64,000 nucleotides of DNA from Microbacterium hydrocarbonoxydans (lineage in GTDB: Bacteria; Actinomycetota; Actinomycetes; Actinomycetales; Microbacteriaceae): contig NZ_JYJB01000003.1 in assembly GCF_000956475.1 (NCBI RefSeq), forward strand, positions 109,100 to 173,099. The letters run 5' to 3'. Of this stretch, positions 1-9,729 are shown in pieces. Under the pieces are notes generated by a model. The model saw nothing but the letters and a program-made list of their open reading frames with translations. It ran no database searches and was not told the origin of the DNA. A program made the position numbers and the translations under genes. How positions within the stretch are numbered: position 1 is the first letter of the stretch; each line of letters starts with the position of its first letter.

Positions 1-1062
<1,062 letters not shown>

Positions 1063-1080
1063 TCCATTCCTTCTGACAGA

Positions 1081-1106
1081 AACGCCCCGGCTCCGGCCGG
1101 GGCGTT
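1081..1106 (+). terminator. Rho-independent terminator of groL
   Basis: A perfect 11-bp GC-rich stem (1081-1091 with 1096-1106) and a four-base loop lie 18 bases after the groL stop. A T-rich stretch follows. Confidence 0.85.
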
Positions 1107-1124
1107 TCTGCTTTTCGGGGGGGG

Positions 1125-1412
1125 TCAGCGGAACAGGCTCGCCGAGTACTGATCGGCGTCGGCATACTGCGTCGCCGCTCCGCCGAGTGCGGTGCCGATG
1201 GACTCGAGGACCTGCTCGACGTGCAGCTGGGCGCCGCGCCACTGCTGCGCGCAACTCTGGAACGCGACCGACGCGGCACCCGACCACGACGACTCGAGCT
1301 GCGTGAGCTGGGCCATCAGAGTCGCCGATTCGCTCTGCAGCCGTTCCATGGTGGCGCGGGTGGAGCCCTGCGCGGTGGAGACGGCCTCGGTGTCGACGGT
1401 GAAGACGGACAT
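1125..1412 (-). CDS. WXG100 family (ESAT-6-like) protein
   Basis: This 95-residue helical protein carries the central SWSG motif (W-x-G) that joins the two helices of WXG100 proteins. Such proteins are normally secreted as helical hairpin dimers by type VII (ESX/Esx) systems. The ATG at 1412 was chosen because an AAAGGAG ribosome-binding site precedes it; upstream in-frame sequence looks non-coding. No EccC ATPase, partner WXG gene or LXG toxin is nearby, so the secretion machinery must be elsewhere or this is an orphan substrate. Confidence 0.85.
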   Translation of the reverse strand: MSVFTVDTEAVSTAQGSTRATMERLQSESATLMAQLTQLESSWSGAASVAFQSCAQQWRGAQLHVEQVLESIGTALGGAATQYADADQYSASLFR

Positions 1413-1452
1413 GGGAACTCCTTTGATCTGTGGGGTTCCGACGCTATAGAGA

Positions 1453-1472
1453 AGCGGATGCCGGCATCCGCT
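1453..1472 (-). terminator. Palindrome, likely terminator of the two-component operon
   Basis: A perfect 20-bp palindrome built on GGATGCCGGCATCC lies between the leftward histidine-kinase gene and the WXG100 gene. Read leftwards it is followed by a T-rich stretch (TTCTCTAT), which fits a terminator for the kinase operon. Confidence 0.5.
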
Positions 1473-1538
1473 CTCTCGGCCGCGATCCCCACCCGATGTG
1501 CACAACGCGTCAGACCACGCGAATGTGCAGGAGAGAAC

Positions 1539-3236
1539 TCAGAGTTCGAGGGGGTCGAGCGGCTGGGTGTCCTCGAGAAGATGCTCGGGTGTCGCACGAG
1601 ACGGTGCGAGCGGGAACGTCACGGTGAACGTCGCACCTCCGCCCGGGGTCTCGGTCACGGCCACGCTGCCGTGCAGAGCCTTGACGATAGAGGCGACGAT
1701 CGCGAGTCCGAGCCCGGATCCGCCGGTCTCGCGCGCCCGCGAGGTGTCAGCGCGCCAGAACCGCTCGAAGATCTGCTCACGGATCTGCGGCGGAATGCCC
1801 TCGCCGTGATCGACGATCGCGATGCTGCCGGTTCCCGCGACGCGGTCGGCGTCGACCACGATCTCGATCGGGCTCTCGTCGGGGGAGAAGCGGCGCGCAT
1901 TGCCCAGAAGGTTCGCGACCACCTGGCGCACCTTGTTCTCCTCGCCGAGCACGATCGGGGGAGTGCGCACCGGAATGTCCTCGACCTCGGTGAAGTCGAT
2001 CGCCGGCATCTCGGCTGGCGCATTGCGCGTGCGTCGGCGCAGGCGTGCGAGCGAGGCACGGGAGAGCCCCCGCGGTGCGGGCGCCGGCTGCGTCGCCGGC
2101 TTCGCCGGGCGGGTGATGGGGGCCGTGAGCGGCGCCTCGAGCGTCTTGTCGACGACGGTCACGGCGCGCCCGGGGGCGGCCGCCTGCACGTCGAGGGCGG
2201 CGTCGCGGGCGACCGGGCGCAGATCGATCGCGGTGATCTCCGGTTCACGCTCCTCGTCGAGGCGCGCGAGAGCGAGGAGGTCCTCGACGAGCACGCCCAT
2301 GCGGATCGCCTCCTTCTCGATGCGCTCCATGGCGCGGGCGGTGTCCTCTTCGCCCTTGATGGCTCCCATGCGATACAGCTCGGCGTAGCCGCGGACGCTC
2401 ACCAGCGGTGTGCGCAACTCGTGGCTGGCATCCCCGATGAAGCGCCGCATGTGCCTGACCGTGCGGTCGCGCTGGGCGAGAGAATGGTCGGCACGATCGA
2501 GCATCGCGTTGATCGCGGCATTGAGACGACCGACTTCTGTGGTGGGCTCGAGGTCGGTGAGACGCTGGCTGAAATTGCCGGCCGCGATCGACATGGCGGT
2601 GGATTCGACCTGGCCGAGCCGGCGGAATGTCAGGGTGACGAGACCGCGGATGAGCAGAGCCGCGATGATGATGGTGATGAGGGCCACGGTGACGTAGATG
2701 CCGAAGTACTGGCTGATGATGCGGTCGGCGGCGGAGAGCGGCATCGCGACGAGCTGAATGCGCACCGCGCCGCCGCCGGCACCCGGGGTGTTCGCTACGG
2801 CCGCATGGAAGCTCGAGCCCTTCGTGCCCTCGAGCTGAATGATCACGTCCTGCTTCGCCAGCGCCTCCTGGAGCGAGTAGCTGGCGGGGAAGAGGGGCGT
2901 GTCACGGCCGTTTCCGCTCCCTGCGGTCGCCTGGAGGACGCCGCTGATGGGGTCATAGACGGCGAAGGAGAAGTCCCGAGGCGTGGCCTTGGGCGTGTAG
3001 ACGGTCTCGCCGTCGGCCGTCGTCACGTCGAAGTAGGTCGACACCAGATCGGCGGAGACGAGAGCGGGCAGCTGCGAGTCGATGTTGTCGATCAGCGCGT
3101 TGCGCAGGATCGGCGCGGTACCGAGCCCGGCGACGAGGAGTCCGAGCGCGAGCACGCCGACGGTGACGCCGGTGACCTTGGCGCGCAGGCTGATGGCCCG
3201 CCACCAGCGGGTGACCGCGTCAGGCTTGTGCGCCAT
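1539..3236 (-). CDS. HAMP-domain sensor histidine kinase
   Basis: This 565-residue membrane sensor kinase pairs with the regulator just upstream. It has an N-terminal membrane helix (about 20-43), an extracytoplasmic sensor region, a second helix (about 180-200) and a HAMP linker. The HisKA box FIGDASHELRTPL has the phospho-acceptor His near residue 275, and the HATPase domain shows the N box (NLLGNARRFSP) and G boxes (DHGEGIPP, GSGLGLAI). A Pro/Ala-rich insert with the run ITRPAKPATQPAPAP sits between HisKA and HATPase, which is unusual. The start has a GGGAGGA ribosome-binding site. The layout resembles the TcrY/PrrB group; the signal is unknown. Confidence 0.93.
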   Translation of the reverse strand: MAHKPDAVTRWWRAISLRAKVTGVTVGVLALGLLVAGLGTAPILRNALIDNIDSQLPALVSADLVSTYFDVTTADGETVYTPKATPRDFSFAVYDPISGVLQATAGSGNGRDTPLFPASYSLQEALAKQDVIIQLEGTKGSSFHAAVANTPGAGGGAVRIQLVAMPLSAADRIISQYFGIYVTVALITIIIAALLIRGLVTLTFRRLGQVESTAMSIAAGNFSQRLTDLEPTTEVGRLNAAINAMLDRADHSLAQRDRTVRHMRRFIGDASHELRTPLVSVRGYAELYRMGAIKGEEDTARAMERIEKEAIRMGVLVEDLLALARLDEEREPEITAIDLRPVARDAALDVQAAAPGRAVTVVDKTLEAPLTAPITRPAKPATQPAPAPRGLSRASLARLRRRTRNAPAEMPAIDFTEVEDIPVRTPPIVLGEENKVRQVVANLLGNARRFSPDESPIEIVVDADRVAGTGSIAIVDHGEGIPPQIREQIFERFWRADTSRARETGGSGLGLAIVASIVKALHGSVAVTETPGGGATFTVTFPLAPSRATPEHLLEDTQPLDPLEL

Positions 3237-3274
3237 GCGGTCCTCCCGTCGTCGGCGTCAGCAGGTGGCCTGAT

Positions 3275-3961
3275 CTACTTGCCGACCTTGAGCATGTAAC
3301 CGAATCCGCGCTTGGTCTGGATGACCGACTCTTCCGTGTGCGGATCGATCTTGCGGCGCAGGTAGGAGATGTAGCTCTCCACGATCCCGGCGTCGCCGTT
3401 GAAGTCGTACTCCCAGACATGGTCGAGGATCTGCGCCTTCGACAGCACCCGGTTCGGATTCAGCATGAGGTAGCGCAGCAGCTTGAACTCGGTGGGACTG
3501 AGCTCGATCGACTCCTTGCCGACGTGGACGTCGTGGGTGTCCTGATCCATCGACAGCTCGCCGGCGCGGATGATCGACTCCTCGTCGGCCTGCATCGTGC
3601 GGCGCAGGATCGCCTGTGCGCGGGCCACGATCTCGTCGAGGCTGAATGGCTTGGTGACGTAGTCGTCGCCGCCCGCGTTGAGACCTTCGATCTTGTCCTC
3701 TGTGCCGTCCTTCGCGGTCAGGAAGAGGATGGGTGCCGTGAAGCCGGCACCGCGCAGTCGCTTGGTGACGCTGAAGCCGTTCATGTCGGGCAGCATCACA
3801 TCGAGGATGATGAGATCGGGCTCCTCCTCGAGGACGGCCGAGATGGTGGCGGCGCCGTTGGCGACCGTCTTCACCTGGAACCCGGCGAAGCTCAGACCTG
3901 TGGAGAGCAGGTCGCGGATGTTCGGCTCGTCGTCGACGACCAGGATGCGCGCAGCAGTCAT
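3275..3961 (-). CDS. OmpR-family response regulator
   Basis: This 228-residue regulator is the partner of the kinase 38 bases downstream. The receiver domain (about 1-120) shows the acidic pair D10/D11, the phospho-acceptor D54 in LIILDVMLPDMNG, the conserved Thr in LFLTAK and the Lys in YVTKPF. A winged-helix DNA-binding domain follows (ELSPTEFKLLRYLM, VVESYISYLRRKID-like). ATG 3961 is used; the sequence CATAAT ends 7 bases before it, so the operon message is probably leaderless. Longer starts upstream lack protein-like sequence. Confidence 0.95.
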   Translation of the reverse strand: MTAARILVVDDEPNIRDLLSTGLSFAGFQVKTVANGAATISAVLEEEPDLIILDVMLPDMNGFSVTKRLRGAGFTAPILFLTAKDGTEDKIEGLNAGGDDYVTKPFSLDEIVARAQAILRRTMQADEESIIRAGELSMDQDTHDVHVGKESIELSPTEFKLLRYLMLNPNRVLSKAQILDHVWEYDFNGDAGIVESYISYLRRKIDPHTEESVIQTKRGFGYMLKVGK

Positions 3962-4019
3962 GACCCCATTATGGTGACTTCGCGCATGCAGATGCTGATT
4001 ATCGGCCGGAGCGGCGAAG

Positions 4020-4571
4020 TCACGTCGCGGGTCCGTGCACCGCCACGGCGACCGCGAGGGTGATCGACGCCTCGACCGGGGCGTCGGGATCGACCGTGAT
4101 CCGGTGCAGCAGAAGGCCATCGCAGGCCGCCATCAACATGGGAGCGCGGTCTGCGGCATCCGGGCCGGCGATCGTCCCGAGCAGGGAGCGCACCCACTCC
4201 TCGAACACCCGGCGCTGACGCCGAAGGGGAGTGACCGCCTCGTCATCGACGGCCTCGAGGAAGAGCGCGTACCGAGCACGGGTACGCGCGGCTCTCGGGC
4301 CGGACTCGAGCTCCATCACGTGTATGAGCATCTCGGTGAGGGCGGCCTCCGTGGAGGGGAGCGAGGGGAATCCTCCCTCCCCGCGCTCACTCTCGGCGAT
4401 CCAGTCGATGACCCCGGAGAGCAGTGCCGCCCTCGTGCGGAAATGATTGGAGGTCGACCCTGGCGGAAGGTCTGCCGCGGCATCCACTCTCCCGTGCGTC
4501 AGTGCGCGGATCCCCTCCGTGCCGATCAGGTCGATGGCGGCCTCGAGGGCGCGGATGCGGGTGCTGCTCAT
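4020..4571 (-). CDS. TetR-family transcriptional regulator
   Basis: This 183-residue regulator has an N-terminal TetR helix-turn-helix (IDLIGTEGIRALTHGRVDAA, then PPGSTSNHFRTRAALL) and a variable ligand-binding C-terminal domain. ATG 4571 is preferred because a TATGCT hexamer ends 7 bases upstream, giving a leaderless message. The alternative ATG at 4598 lies inside the operator palindrome. It is divergent from an epoxide-hydrolase-like gene, and the palindrome between them covers both promoters. It most likely represses itself and the hydrolase until a substrate of the hydrolase, or a related compound, binds. The ligand is unknown. Confidence 0.9.
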   Translation of the reverse strand: MSSTRIRALEAAIDLIGTEGIRALTHGRVDAAADLPPGSTSNHFRTRAALLSGVIDWIAESERGEGGFPSLPSTEAALTEMLIHVMELESGPRAARTRARYALFLEAVDDEAVTPLRRQRRVFEEWVRSLLGTIAGPDAADRAPMLMAACDGLLLHRITVDPDAPVEASITLAVAVAVHGPAT

Positions 4572-4587
4572 GACCCGAGCATAGGCA

Positions 4588-4623
4588 ACTACGTTCATAG
4601 TGACAAAACACTATGAACGTAGT
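4588..4623. promoter_or_regulatory. TetR operator overlapping two divergent promoters
   Basis: Perfect 15-bp arms (ACTACGTTCATAGTG and its complement) are separated by six bases. Rightward, GTGACA (4600-4605) and TACAGT (4623-4628) are 17 bp apart. Leftward, TTGTCA (4606-4601) and TATGCT (4583-4578) are also 17 bp apart. The operator therefore overlaps both -35 regions, so one bound repressor would silence both genes. Confidence 0.85.
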
Positions 4624-4679
4624 ACAGTTCGAGCAGGGCCGGTTCGACCCGAGGCGTGCAGCGACGTGGAGGTCTCATC

Positions 4680-5582
4680 ATGGACACACCGGCGATCCCG
4701 CAGGGATCCGTTCAGGGTGCGTGGTCGCCCGCCCTCCCCGAAGCGGAGGGCTTCCGGCATTCGATGGTGCAGACGCGCGGTCTTCGCACGCACGTCGCCG
4801 AGATCGGGGAGGGCGAGCCTGTTGTCATGCTGCACGGCTTCCCCGAGCACTGGTGGCAGTGGCGCGCGATCGCGCCGGCGATCGCGGCGCGCGGATACCG
4901 GGTGATCTGCCCGGATCTGCGCGGCTCCGGGTGGACGGAGGCCGCAGATCCGAGCTTCGGCCCCGATTCGCAGCGCGACGATGTCATCGCGGTGCTCGAC
5001 GCCCTCGGCATCCGTCGCGCGCACTTCGTCTGCCACGACATGGGCGCGATCTCCGGCATGCAGATCTCCTATCTGCAGCCGCAGCGGGTGCGCACGATGG
5101 TCCAGCTCTCCGTGCCACCGGGGTTCATGCTCTTCACGCCGAAGGTCGTGCCCGCGTTCGCGCACATGCCGGCGCTGCTCCTGCACCGGCGGGGCAGATC
5201 GCTCAAGGGGCTCTTCAGCCCGCGATACGCGACGAGGCAGCTGTCGGACGCGACGATTGACGGCTACCTGCGCGTGCACGATCGCGCGGAGGTGGAGAAC
5301 GCCGTGACCGCGCTGTACCGCGGAATGGTCATCCCGGTGTCGTTGCGCCTCATGAGCGGCCACTACCGGCGGATGCGTCTGCAGCCACGCACACTCGCGG
5401 TGTTCGGTCGGCAGGACGGGCCGTTCGCGGAGCCGATCGCACGGCACATCTGCCGGGACCACGAGCGGCGGGCCGACCGCTTCGAGCTCGCCTTCGTCGA
5501 CGATGCGGCCCACTTCCTCACGGATGACGCGCCGGAAGCCGTCACGGCGCTGATCCTGGACTGGTTCGAGCGGGCCGGCTGA
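4680..5582 (+). CDS. Alpha/beta hydrolase, epoxide-hydrolase-like
   Basis: This 300-residue alpha/beta-fold enzyme has the oxyanion motif HGFPEHW (about residue 52), the nucleophile elbow CHDMGA with Asp120, and a likely catalytic His in DDAAHFLTDDAP. An Asp nucleophile with HGFP is characteristic of soluble epoxide hydrolases and haloalkane dehalogenases, which form an ester intermediate that water resolves. ATG 4680 has a GGAGG site at 4668-4672. The gene is alone behind the TetR operator, so it is probably an inducible detoxification enzyme. The substrate cannot be told from sequence. Confidence 0.85.
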   Translation: MDTPAIPQGSVQGAWSPALPEAEGFRHSMVQTRGLRTHVAEIGEGEPVVMLHGFPEHWWQWRAIAPAIAARGYRVICPDLRGSGWTEAADPSFGPDSQRDDVIAVLDALGIRRAHFVCHDMGAISGMQISYLQPQRVRTMVQLSVPPGFMLFTPKVVPAFAHMPALLLHRRGRSLKGLFSPRYATRQLSDATIDGYLRVHDRAEVENAVTALYRGMVIPVSLRLMSGHYRRMRLQPRTLAVFGRQDGPFAEPIARHICRDHERRADRFELAFVDDAAHFLTDDAPEAVTALILDWFERAG

Positions 5583-5616
5583 CGCACCGCCGCCCGCCCG
5601 CGCCGGCCACTCCCGC

Positions 5617-7260
5617 TCAGGCGGCGTCGAGCGCGTCGGCGTCCATGATCGTGTAGCTGTAGCCCTGCTCGGCGAGGAAGCGCTGACGGTTCTGCGCGTA
5701 ATCCTGATCGATGGTGTCGCGGGCGACCAGCGTGTAGAAGCTCGCCGTGTGGCCGGACTGCTTGGGTCGCAGCAGGCGCCCGAGGCGCTGGGCCTCCTCC
5801 TGCCGTGAGCCGAACGACCCCGACACCTGGATCGCGACCGAGGCCTCCGGCAGATCGATCGAGAAGTTCGCGACCTTCGACACCACGAGCAGCTGGATCT
5901 CGCCCTCGCGGAACTGCCGGTACAGCTCCTCGCGCTCATCGACGGGCGTCGCGCCAGTGATCTGCGGAGCATCCAGCGCATCGGCGAGCGTGTCGAGCTG
6001 GTCGAGATACTGGCCGATGACGAGGATCTGCTCGTCCGGATGCTTCGCGATGAGCTCCTTCACGGCGTCGATCTTCGCCGGCGCGGAGGCGGCCAGACGA
6101 TACCTCTCATCGTCGGTGGCGGCGGCATACTCGAGCCGATCGCTCGGCGGAAGGTCCACGCGCACCTCGTAGCAGACGGCGGGGGAGATGAATCCCTGCG
6201 CCTCGATCTGCTTCCACGGAGCGTCGAAGCGCTTGGGCCCGATCAGGCTGAACACGTCGCCCTCGCGGCCGTCCTCGCGCACGAGGGTCGCGGTGAGGCC
6301 GATGCGACGGCGGGCCTGTAGATCTGCGGTCAGCTTGAACACGGGAGCGGGGAGCAGGTGCACCTCGTCGTAGACGATCAGGCCCCAGTCGAGCGCGTCG
6401 AGAAGGGCGAGGTGGGCGTACTCTCCCTTCCGCTTGGCCGTGAGGATCTGGTACGTCGCGATCGTGACGGGCTTGACCTCCTTGGCCTGACCCGAGTACT
6501 CGCCGATCTCCTCCGGCGTGAGGCTCGTGCGCTTGAGCAGCTCGTCGCGCCATTGGCGGGCGGAGACCGTGTTCGTCACGAGGATCAGCGTGGTCGTCTT
6601 GGTCGCGGCCATGGCGCCGGCGCCGACGATCGTCTTGCCCGCGCCGCAGGGGAGAACCACGACGCCTGAGCCGTCCTTCGAGAACGCGTCGACGGCATCC
6701 TGCTGATACGGGCGGATCTGCCAGCCGTCCTCGGCGAGCTCGATGTCGTGCGGCGTTCCCGGCGTGTAGCCGGCGAGGTCTTCGGCGGGCCAGCCGATCT
6801 TCAGCAGCTCCTGCTTGATCTGGCCGCGAGCCCAGGCATCGACGACGAACGTGTCGGGCGTGGGATGCCCGATCAGCAGCGGCTGGATGCGCTTGTTGTT
6901 CGCGACCTGCGTGAGGACGGCGGGGTCGTTCGAGCGCAGGATCAACGTGCCTTCGCCGTCGCGCTCGATCACGAGGCGCCCGTAGCGGTTCACAGTCTCG
7001 CGCAGGTCGACGGACACCGAGGGCGGTACCGGAAAACGCGACCAGCGGTCGAGCGTCTCCAGCATGTCCTCAGCGGTGTGTCCCGCCGCACGCGCGTTCC
7101 ACAGGCCCAGGCGCGTGATCCGGTACGTGTGGATGTGCTCGGGGGCGCGCTCGAGCTCGGCGAAGATCGCGAGCTCGTGGCGGGCCGCCTCGGCATCCGC
7201 ATGAGCGACCTCGAGCAGGACGGTGCGATCGCTCTGCACGATCAGAGGGCCATCAGACAT
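5617..7260 (-). CDS. XPB/Ssl2-type DNA repair helicase
   Basis: This 547-residue SF2 helicase resembles bacterial XPB. An N-terminal damage-recognition-like domain is followed by the helicase core: Walker A PCGAGKT near residue 205, DEVH box in VYDEVHLLP, motif III GLTAT, and the C-terminal motifs ILVIGQYLDQL and RLGRLLRPK. It unwinds DNA using ATP; in mycobacteria the orthologue (Ercc3) is a 3'-5' helicase. It lies 11 bases downstream of the helicase-associated gene, the same neighbour order as Rv0862c-Rv0861c in Mycobacterium, so they probably act together in repair. Confidence 0.95.
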   Translation of the reverse strand: MSDGPLIVQSDRTVLLEVAHADAEAARHELAIFAELERAPEHIHTYRITRLGLWNARAAGHTAEDMLETLDRWSRFPVPPSVSVDLRETVNRYGRLVIERDGEGTLILRSNDPAVLTQVANNKRIQPLLIGHPTPDTFVVDAWARGQIKQELLKIGWPAEDLAGYTPGTPHDIELAEDGWQIRPYQQDAVDAFSKDGSGVVVLPCGAGKTIVGAGAMAATKTTTLILVTNTVSARQWRDELLKRTSLTPEEIGEYSGQAKEVKPVTIATYQILTAKRKGEYAHLALLDALDWGLIVYDEVHLLPAPVFKLTADLQARRRIGLTATLVREDGREGDVFSLIGPKRFDAPWKQIEAQGFISPAVCYEVRVDLPPSDRLEYAAATDDERYRLAASAPAKIDAVKELIAKHPDEQILVIGQYLDQLDTLADALDAPQITGATPVDEREELYRQFREGEIQLLVVSKVANFSIDLPEASVAIQVSGSFGSRQEEAQRLGRLLRPKQSGHTASFYTLVARDTIDQDYAQNRQRFLAEQGYSYTIMDADALDAA

Positions 7261-7271
7261 AGCTGTCCAGT

Positions 7272-8972
7272 TTACTGCGGGATCACGGTGGCGGATCGGA
7301 TGCTGGACACGGGAAGGGTTCGCTCCACGTCCGCTGCGCGGTCACGTCCGCGCAGTCGTCCGCCGCCGAGTCCCGTGGCCTCCATGATCAGCTCTCTGGT
7401 CGATCCGTCCGGCATCCCCACGACCACCCTGAGCACTGCACGAGCGCGCACGGCCGCGTCGAGCTCGCGATCGAGCCAGGCGGCATCGGCGTCCGGTCCC
7501 TGGTGGGATCGGAGAGCGCGGATGAGAGCCGAGTAGTCAGGGGCGGGAGCCGTGGTGCGGACGAGCGGATGCCGGTCGCCGGCGATCGGACGACCGTGCT
7601 CGTCGACGAGGATCGCGGGATAGCGTGCATCGGCGAGAGCCCAGTACACCGTGTCGCGGCCGACCCGCGACGTGATCGAGCCGACATGCTTCGTCAGCCC
7701 CAGAGGACGAAGCGCCTGGTCGACCGCGATCGCCTCGAGAAGGTTCTGATCGACGCTCTCGATGCGCGTGCGGCCGGTCTCGGCATCCGAGGACACGCGC
7801 ACCAGTCCGTGGCGCTGCGCGGTCTGCGCGACCAGATACTGCAGGGGCTGGGGGATGCCGGTGAGGGAGATCCCTCCGAGGAACTCGAGGATCGACGTCT
7901 CGGTCTCGCCGGAAGCCACTGCGCGCGCGATCGACTCCGTGGTGAAGCGGTACGACGACGCCTGGGCCGCGGATTCGCGATCGGCCATGGTCCGTAGTCG
8001 CACGTCGAGGGCCGGTTCGAGCGGCCCGGGCGAGATCGCGGTGAGATCGTTCTGCAGGAAGATGCGGTCGACCTCGGCCGGCAGCAGCGCGGTGAGCTCG
8101 TGCGCGGCGGGACCTGCGCCTGCGCGCATGGGCGCGCTCCACGCAGGTTCCGATCCGTCATCTGCGAGGAGCGCGAGCAGGCGGGCTCGCTCGCGCAGCG
8201 CCGCGCTGCGCCCGGACCATGTCGGATCCCACGGATACGCGGACGGCCACATGGCGGGTGCGAGCCACCCGCCCGACGGCGTGCGGATGCCGCGGGGCAG
8301 GGCATCGCGGAAGCCTGTGGCCAGGGCGCTCCATCGTTCGGCCACCGAGAACCGCAGCCAGCGCTCGGCATCGTCGGTGGCGCCCATGCGCTTCCCGTCG
8401 GCGGCTGCGAGACCGGCATCGACCGCGAGCTGAATGAGCGGGTCGACGGCCTCCGCCGGTATTCCGTTCTCGGCCAGCTGCTTCTTCTCGCCTGCGCTCA
8501 CAGTGCCGCCGGAGAGCAGTCCCAGCGGGCGTTCGCGGGCGCGCAGCAGCAGATCGGCGACTGCCGACACCGTCGTCAGCGCGCGCTCGGCCGCGAGCGC
8601 TGCGGCATGCGTCTCCGAAGGAACGGGATCGGTCCTCTGCATCGCGGCTGGAGCGGGGCGGTCCCGCACCGCAGTCGTCACGGGTGGGAACGGGGCTCCG
8701 TCGACCTGGAGGAGACCGAGCGCGGTCAGCGCGGTTCGCTGCTCTCCGGCATCCGCGCCCGACGCCGCCGCGCTGAGCGCCGATGCCTCTGCGGATGTCA
8801 GAGTCGGCAGCACGCGGTTCAGCGCCACGGGGTCGAGGAGTGCTTCGGCGGCGTCGAAGAAGTCCTGCCATCCGGCGTCCGGACGCACACCGCGCGCGCG
8901 GAACAGGGCGACCAGCACGTCATCGCTCGACGCGGCCAGCCATTCGGCCAGCGGTCGCGCATGCGTGCTCAT
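7272..8972 (-). CDS. Helicase-associated protein (XPB-linked, Helicase_C_3-like)
   Basis: This 566-residue protein belongs to the actinobacterial family found next to XPB helicases. The C-terminal half has a winged-helix-like segment and the IRTSS-like SIRSATVIPQ end; a TNDLTAISPGPL-type stretch (LQNDLTAISPGPLEP) near the middle resembles the XPB N-terminal domain. No ATPase motif is present, so it is likely a binding partner of the helicase and not an enzyme. The start has GAGGAATC upstream. The gene sits in a tight leftward operon with a small membrane protein 10 bases upstream and the helicase downstream. Confidence 0.85.
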   Translation of the reverse strand: MSTHARPLAEWLAASSDDVLVALFRARGVRPDAGWQDFFDAAEALLDPVALNRVLPTLTSAEASALSAAASGADAGEQRTALTALGLLQVDGAPFPPVTTAVRDRPAPAAMQRTDPVPSETHAAALAAERALTTVSAVADLLLRARERPLGLLSGGTVSAGEKKQLAENGIPAEAVDPLIQLAVDAGLAAADGKRMGATDDAERWLRFSVAERWSALATGFRDALPRGIRTPSGGWLAPAMWPSAYPWDPTWSGRSAALRERARLLALLADDGSEPAWSAPMRAGAGPAAHELTALLPAEVDRIFLQNDLTAISPGPLEPALDVRLRTMADRESAAQASSYRFTTESIARAVASGETETSILEFLGGISLTGIPQPLQYLVAQTAQRHGLVRVSSDAETGRTRIESVDQNLLEAIAVDQALRPLGLTKHVGSITSRVGRDTVYWALADARYPAILVDEHGRPIAGDRHPLVRTTAPAPDYSALIRALRSHQGPDADAAWLDRELDAAVRARAVLRVVVGMPDGSTRELIMEATGLGGGRLRGRDRAADVERTLPVSSIRSATVIPQ

Positions 8973-8982
8973 AAGTGATTCC

Positions 8983-9252
8983 TCAGGAACGCGATGCCGC
9001 GCGGCCCTTCCGGATGAAGCTCATCACGAGCAGCGTGATGATCAGCACGAAGGCGAGCGGCGGACCCCAATAGAGGATGCTGGCGACGAACGGCCAGACG
9101 CCCTCTGCGAAGGCTGCTTCATCCATGCCATTGGCCGTGCCGATCATGATCGAGATGAATCCGAGGATCGAGGCGGCGATGAGGCCGAGCGCGGCGAATG
9201 CGAGGAAGCGGTCCACTCTGCGGATCTCGGGCTCGGAAGTCGGCGTACTCAT
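8983..9252 (-). CDS. Small membrane protein of unknown function
   Basis: This 89-residue protein has two hydrophobic helices (FLAFAALGLIAASILGFISI and FVASILYWGPPLAFVLIITL) and a basic tail ending GRAASRS. Similar small proteins are common in Microbacteriaceae, where some carry misleading ABC-transporter names. ATG 9252 was chosen because the sequence further upstream belongs to the divergent cold-shock gene region. It is first in a leftward operon with the helicase pair. I can assign no function. Confidence 0.75.
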   Translation of the reverse strand: MSTPTSEPEIRRVDRFLAFAALGLIAASILGFISIMIGTANGMDEAAFAEGVWPFVASILYWGPPLAFVLIITLLVMSFIRKGRAASRS

Positions 9253-9348
9253 CCGTCTCAGCCTAGTGCGTCCCCGACCGGTAGGCTGGGGGAGGGCGCT
9301 CTGTTCGAGCGCGCCATATCTCCACACCGACTCAGCGAGGTTTCTCCC

Positions 9349-9729
9349 ATGCCCACCGGCAAGGTCAGGTTCTACGACGAAGACAAGGGTTTCGGCTTCA
9401 TCGCCACCGATGACGGTCAGGATGTCTTCCTGCACGCATCAGCCATGCCTGCGGGTACGGCTGTGAAGGCGGGTTCGCGTGTGGAGTTCGGCGTCGCAGA
9501 CGGCAAGCGCGGCCTGCAGGCGCTGTCGGTGCGCGTGCTCGAGGCGCCGCCGAGCCTCGCCAAGGCGAAGCGCAAGCCGGCCGACGATATGGCGATCATC
9601 GTCGAAGATCTCGTGAAGCTTCTCGACGGCATGGGCGCCGATCTGCGCCGCGGCCGTTACCCCTCGTCCGGCCACAGCCGCAAGATCGCGGCCGTTCTGC
9701 GCAAGGTCGCTGATGACCTCGACGCCTGA
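9349..9729 (+). CDS. Cold shock domain protein with C-terminal extension
   Basis: This 126-residue protein has an N-terminal cold-shock fold (about 1-65) with RNP1 KGFGFIA and RNP2 DVFLHAS, which bind single-stranded nucleic acids. The classical Csp is about 67 residues; here an extra 60-residue helical tail (KPADDMAIIVEDLVKLLDGM) follows, as in many actinobacteria. It probably acts as an RNA chaperone. Its last 17 bases overlap the start of the DUF3027 gene, so the two are translationally coupled. Confidence 0.92.
   Translation: MPTGKVRFYDEDKGFGFIATDDGQDVFLHASAMPAGTAVKAGSRVEFGVADGKRGLQALSVRVLEAPPSLAKAKRKPADDMAIIVEDLVKLLDGMGADLRRGRYPSSGHSRKIAAVLRKVADDLDA

Noticed and set aside
1125..1412. 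Type VII secretion locus around the WXG100 gene
   Set aside because: No EccC/FtsK ATPase, second WXG gene or LXG toxin is nearby.
1221..3299. Long rightward open frame (692 codons) opposite the histidine kinase
   Set aside because: It is the high-GC shadow of a clear kinase gene and has no protein-like motifs.
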